Part shown: positions 4,932 through 8,200 of the stretch, one piece after another | Layout of the letters: every line of letters starts with the position of its first letter | How positions within the stretch are numbered: position 1 is the stretch's first letter | Assembly (NCBI GenBank): GCA_021821225.1 | Contig: JAKACR010000119.1 | Span: forward strand, 1 to 8,200 | DNA: 8,200 nt | DNA from: Bacillota bacterium | GTDB lineage: Bacteria > Bacillota > Bacilli > Alicyclobacillales > SLC66 | Direction: 5' to 3' | Notes under the pieces: generated by a model | What the model was told of the DNA's origin: nothing | The model's input: only the letters and a program-made list of their open reading frames with translations | Databases searched by the model: none | Made by a program: the position numbers and the translations under genes

Positions 4932-6767
4932 ATGTCTTTCGGCACGGAACAGACTCGCGCTCGCTCCGCCATGTCCAGCGCACAGGATCTCCTGGCATTG
5001 TCGGTTTATCACGAATCCGTCGAACCTTTCGCCTATGCGCAGGGGGACCGGCTCTACATTCGTTTGCGCATTGGCCGGAACCTGGCCACCGGCGTTGAGG
5101 TGGTGCACTGCGACAAGTTTCTGGCGGACAAAACGACAGCCGTTGCCGCGACCTCGCATTACGCGCTTGACGGCGATCACCACGAGCTATTTCAGGCTGA
5201 GCTCGTTTCTCCCACCAAGCGGTTCAAGTATTTTTTCCGCATCAGCGTCCATGAACATGTCTCTTACTTCAGCCGGCAGGGTCTTACAGAGAACGCCCCC
5301 TCCTGGGACGATGCGTTTGAAGTGCCGTACTTGGGCGAACGTGACCAGTTCGATGCGCCGTCTTGGGCTGAGGGCGCCATTTACTATCAGGTCTTTCCCG
5401 ATCGCTTTGCTCGCGACGACACCGTCCCGTCCGCGCGAAAATGGTCCAAGTGGAACGCCGTCCCATCCGCCAAGAGCTATTTTGGGGGTAATCTGAGCGG
5501 TATCCTCGCCAAACTGGATCATTTGACGGAACTCGGAGTCAATGTGCTGTATATGACGCCCATTTTCCTGGCGTCATCCAACCACAAATATGACACGATC
5601 GACTATTTTCGCGTAGATCCTGACTTCGGAACGGAAGATGAATTGCGCACATTGGTTGAAGAATGCCACCAGCGCGGCATTCGCGTCGTCCTGGACGCTG
5701 TATTCAATCATATGGGCAGCGACAACCCGATATTTCTTGACATCCTGAAAAGAGGCCCCGAATCGCCATATGCGGATTGGATCTATCCGAGCTCATGGCC
5801 GCTGTCGAAGAAAAAACGAAATTACGAGACATTCGCTTACGCGGCGCATATGCCAAAATGGCGGACGGCGACGCCCGAAGTGGAAACCTACCTGATTGAT
5901 GTTGCCCGGTACTGGATCGAGAAAACAGGGATTGACGGATGGCGGCTCGACGTGTCCGACGAAGTGGAGCACACCTTTTGGCGACATCTTCGTCAAAGTG
6001 TGAAACACCTCAAGCACGACGCCCTCATTTGCGGGGAAATCTGGCAAGTGGCTACTCCGTGGTTGCGCGGAGACCAATTTGACGCCGTGATGAACTATCC
6101 CTTTACGCGCGCCGTGCTGGACTGGCTCGGCAAGGGTGTCATTGACGCGACGGGATTTGACTGTCGGATCGAACAAATCCGCGCGCAATACCCTGAAAAC
6201 GTTCTCCCTTATCTCTGGAGTCTGCTGGATTCCCACGATACACCGCGACTCCTGGACGAATGCCGGTTCAACCGCAGGCAAGCCGATCTGGCGATGTTCG
6301 TCCAATTCACCGCAGTGGGATCTCCCGTCATCTACTACGGAGACGAGGTCGGGATGACGGGAGGAAAAGATCCACTGTGCCGCGGCGGCATGCTGTGGGA
6401 AAAAGAAGACCAGGATCGAACGGTGTTCGAACACTACAAGCGATTGGTGAACCTGCGCCGCACCCATGCATCCCTTCGACAAGGCGCCTATCGCCCTCTC
6501 TTTCGCGGAATATCCCGACAACTATACGGCTATCTGCGCCAAGCAACAGATCCGGATAAAGGAGTGGAGGAAACGACCTTTTGTGTGTTGAACAACGCCG
6601 ATGGGCCGGTGGGGTTCACCTGTTCGGATGCTTTATTGCCCGGCGGGCTGTACAAGGCGATATATGGGCATAAGAGTGATGTATTCGTCAAAGCCGGAGA
6701 TACGCTGACCATTCCGGGGAAGAGCGCCATCGCGTTCCTGCGGACGGAGGATGAACATGGCAGCTAA
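4932..6767 (+). CDS. Cytosolic GH13 cyclomaltodextrinase / neopullulanase-type alpha-amylase
   Basis: Hydrolyses alpha-1,4-glucosidic bonds of imported maltodextrins or cyclodextrins in the cytosol; there is no signal peptide. The 611 residues comprise a CBM34-like N-domain (about 10-125: VYHESVEPFAYAQGDRLYIR), which in this group helps form the dimer, and a GH13 barrel from about 145 (WAEGAIYYQVFPDRF). Conserved regions are present: DAVFNH at 255-260, GWRLDVSDE at 336-344 (nucleophile Asp340), GEIW at 368-371 (acid/base Glu369) and LLDSHDTPR at 431-439 (His435, Asp436). Region V reads MPKWR (307-311) where the neopullulanase subfamily usually has MPKLN, so it may belong to a sister GH13 subfamily. 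I chose the ATG at 4932 because AAAGGAAGG at 4915-4923 precedes it by 8 nt. An in-frame ATG at 4815 lies upstream of the predicted promoter -10 and adds 39 residues unlike the family. It overlaps the regulator gene by 11 bp. Confidence 0.9.
   Translation: MSFGTEQTRARSAMSSAQDLLALSVYHESVEPFAYAQGDRLYIRLRIGRNLATGVEVVHCDKFLADKTTAVAATSHYALDGDHHELFQAELVSPTKRFKYFFRISVHEHVSYFSRQGLTENAPSWDDAFEVPYLGERDQFDAPSWAEGAIYYQVFPDRFARDDTVPSARKWSKWNAVPSAKSYFGGNLSGILAKLDHLTELGVNVLYMTPIFLASSNHKYDTIDYFRVDPDFGTEDELRTLVEECHQRGIRVVLDAVFNHMGSDNPIFLDILKRGPESPYADWIYPSSWPLSKKKRNYETFAYAAHMPKWRTATPEVETYLIDVARYWIEKTGIDGWRLDVSDEVEHTFWRHLRQSVKHLKHDALICGEIWQVATPWLRGDQFDAVMNYPFTRAVLDWLGKGVIDATGFDCRIEQIRAQYPENVLPYLWSLLDSHDTPRLLDECRFNRRQADLAMFVQFTAVGSPVIYYGDEVGMTGGKDPLCRGGMLWEKEDQDRTVFEHYKRLVNLRRTHASLRQGAYRPLFRGISRQLYGYLRQATDPDKGVEETTFCVLNNADGPVGFTCSDALLPGGLYKAIYGHKSDVFVKAGDTLTIPGKSAIAFLRTEDEHGS
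6746..6750 (+). promoter_or_regulatory. Ribosome binding site that sets the regulator start
   Basis: GGAGG inside the last GH13 codons. It is 6 nt before the ATG at 6757 but directly abuts the ATG at 6751, so 6757 is the better start. Confidence 0.7.
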
Positions 6768-7812
6768 TATCAAGGATGTCGCGAAACGGGCTGGCGTGAG
6801 CCCCTCCACCGTGTCGCGCGTTATCGCAAACAGTACGCGCATCAGTGAAGGAACGCGCCAACGCGTACGCACGGTCATGAAAGAGCTCAATTATCATCCC
6901 AACGCGATTGCCCGCAGCTTGGTGAAGCAAAGCGCCCAGGCGATCGGTCTGCTCATTCCAAGCACAATTGACCAGTTTTTTTCAAATCCGTTTTTCCCTG
7001 AAGTGCTCCGCGGAATCACACAAGTTGCCCAGAACGCCGGATACGATCTGTTCCTTTCGACCGCGCTGCACGGGCTAAACGATATCGAACGCCTGGAACA
7101 CATGGTGCGCGGCAAACAGGTGGACGGCGTCATTCTTCTTACGGCAAGAATTTCCGACCCACTGTTGGTGGTGCTGACAGAGAATCACATTCCAGCGGTG
7201 CTGATTGGGCGGCCGGCAGTCCCGACAACGATCTCGTGGGTCAATAACGACAACAGGCAGGCGGCGTACGACGCCACGAACCACTTGCTGAAGCTGGGGC
7301 ACAAACGCATCGGCTTCATCGGCGGGGCGTCCGACCTGGTCGTAACCATGGATCGCTTGTCCGGTTATGCATCTGCATTGGAGGACGCCGGAATTTCCTT
7401 TGATCCCAGACTGGTCATCTCAGAGGATTTTTTAGAGGAGGGCGGCTATACGGGCATGACGCGATTGTTGGCTATCCCAGAGCGGCCCGGCGCCGTCATC
7501 GCATCCGACGATGTTCTGGCATTCGGCGCCATGCGCGCCGCCGGCGAACTGGGCTATCTCATACCGGACGATCTCGCGATCGTGGGATTCAACGATATTC
7601 CCCTCGCCAAGCTGTCCAATCCGCCGTTGACCACCATGAATGTGCACATCTTTGAGTTAGGACAGCAGTCCGCCCAAATACTCCTTGGCCAGATGAAACG
7701 CCCCGACTCCGATCCCAGGCAGCATCTTGTCTCGCACGACCTCGTGATTCGGCGGTCCTGCGGCGCATGGAATCCCCTGACGCCGAGATCCTACCAGGGC
7801 GATCCCCTCTAA
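6757..7812 (+). CDS. malR: LacI-family transcriptional regulator, probable MalR
   Basis: A 351-residue DNA-binding repressor of the LacI/GalR family, of usual length. Residues 4-25 are the helix-turn-helix (IKDVAKRAGVSPSTVSRVIA), and the hinge helix lies near 47-57 (YHPNAIARSLVKQ) with the minor-groove Leu. From about 62 the periplasmic-binding-protein-like sensor domain begins (AIGLLIPS), with WVNNDNRQAAYDATNHLLKLGHKRIGFIGG and the C-terminal PDDLAIVGFNDIPLAKLSNPPLTTM typical of the family. Its start overlaps the GH13 stop by 11 bp, implying coupled translation. Being co-transcribed with the GH13 gene and divergent from malEFG, it most likely represses both units and releases DNA on binding an imported sugar. 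The ligand is inferred from context; the family assignment is secure. Confidence 0.92.
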   Translation: MAANIKDVAKRAGVSPSTVSRVIANSTRISEGTRQRVRTVMKELNYHPNAIARSLVKQSAQAIGLLIPSTIDQFFSNPFFPEVLRGITQVAQNAGYDLFLSTALHGLNDIERLEHMVRGKQVDGVILLTARISDPLLVVLTENHIPAVLIGRPAVPTTISWVNNDNRQAAYDATNHLLKLGHKRIGFIGGASDLVVTMDRLSGYASALEDAGISFDPRLVISEDFLEEGGYTGMTRLLAIPERPGAVIASDDVLAFGAMRAAGELGYLIPDDLAIVGFNDIPLAKLSNPPLTTMNVHIFELGQQSAQILLGQMKRPDSDPRQHLVSHDLVIRRSCGAWNPLTPRSYQGDPL

Positions 7813-7885
7813 CAGAGGATGTTCAAAAAGGGGACAGGCCCTAACAGCCATCCCTCCAGAGCAAGAAACAGGGGTGTACCAAGAA

Positions 7886-7917
7886 ACACGGGCCTCCGCG
7901 TTTGCGGAGGCCCGTGT
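7886..7917. terminator. Bidirectional intrinsic terminator between convergent genes
   Basis: A perfect 14-bp GC-rich stem, 7886-7899 with 7904-7917, and a 4-nt loop GTTT. On the minus strand it is followed by TTTCTT, which serves the convergent gene ending at 7935. On the plus strand the tail is poor in T (CGTTCC). It lies 73 bp after the regulator stop. Confidence 0.85.
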
Positions 7918-7934
7918 CGTTCCGACAAACAAAA

Positions 7935-8200
7935 TCAAGACGGAATCGTCAGATTCCAGGTGACCCCGTTCCAGGAACTCTGGATCCCTGCCCGTTTGAG
8001 CACCTGCGTGATCCAGTAAATGGGCATGTACGTGGTGATATCGCCGTGCGCCGGGTCTTTTGCATAGATTCCCTGCACATTTCGCACCAGGACACCGTTC
8101 AGATAAAGCCCCATATTCCCCTTGCCGGGGCGGGACGCTTGAACGGTCGCCGTGGGATCGGTCAATTTCCACTCGTGACCGTTCCAAGTCCCCTTTATGC
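7935..8200 (-). CDS. Stalk-like repeat protein, C-terminal fragment
   Basis: Only the last 87 residues are in the window; the frame is open to the right edge, so the start lies beyond 8200. An apparent start at 8165 is a TTG codon within the open frame and is not supported. The fragment shows the end of one domain (GTWNGHEWKLTDP) and a complete second unit of about 58 residues: YLNGVLVRNVQGIYAKDPAHGD, then TTYMPIYWITQVLKRAGI, then SSWNGVTWNLTIPS at the C-terminus. This pattern resembles the copper-amine-oxidase-N/stalk-type domains in secreted or surface proteins of Bacilli such as Alicyclobacillus; that is recall, not a search. It converges on the regulator gene with a shared terminator and probably has no part in sugar use. 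Confidence 0.65.
   Translation of the reverse strand, partial: IKGTWNGHEWKLTDPTATVQASRPGKGNMGLYLNGVLVRNVQGIYAKDPAHGDITTYMPIYWITQVLKRAGIQSSWNGVTWNLTIPS

Noticed and set aside
7898..7907. GCGTTTGCGG in the terminator as a further operator
   Set aside because: It is the loop and flanks of a perfect 14-bp terminator stem; the CGTTTGC match is most likely chance.
7819..8019. Small plus-strand open frame after the regulator
   Set aside because: AGAGG abuts the ATG, the frame runs through the terminator hairpin and antisense to the stalk-type gene, and the translation has no family features.

Overview
The window carries an alpha-glucan (maltodextrin-type) uptake and breakdown locus built around one divergent control region. 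The mixed GC content, strong AGGAGG-type ribosome binding sites, an ABC importer without its own ATPase gene, and a convergent gene for a stalk-like repeat protein all suggest a Gram-positive Firmicute. From memory, the set malEFG, malR and a cyclomaltodextrinase resembles the Alicyclobacillus mal cluster, but I could not check this by search.

Layout. The minus-strand operon reads leftwards from about 4629: malE (solute-binding protein), malF and malG (permeases), then a secreted GH31 glycosidase with an inserted carbohydrate-binding module, which runs off the left edge. Reading rightwards from about 4865 are a cytosolic GH13 cyclomaltodextrinase/neopullulanase-type enzyme and an overlapping LacI-family regulator. 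The two operons are separated by 425 bp without a gene (4507-4931). That gap holds two plausible promoters, two copies of the LacI-operator-like 10-mer CATGCAAACG (one downstream of each promoter), and several inverted and direct repeats. After the regulator there is a perfect 14-bp stem-loop shared with a convergent gene, whose C-terminal end alone is in the window.

How it works together (inference): the GH31 enzyme trims oligosaccharides outside the cell, MalE captures products, MalFG import them using an ATPase encoded elsewhere, and the GH13 enzyme hydrolyses them in the cytosol. The LacI protein probably represses both operons until an imported sugar releases it.

Most of the window is a recognisable carbohydrate locus rather than a new system. 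The points worth a second look are the architecture of the divergent control region, a binding protein with no cysteine and hence no lipid anchor, a 9-bp repeat encoding an Arg-rich stretch before the GH31 signal peptide, and departures from the usual GH13_20 signature motifs.
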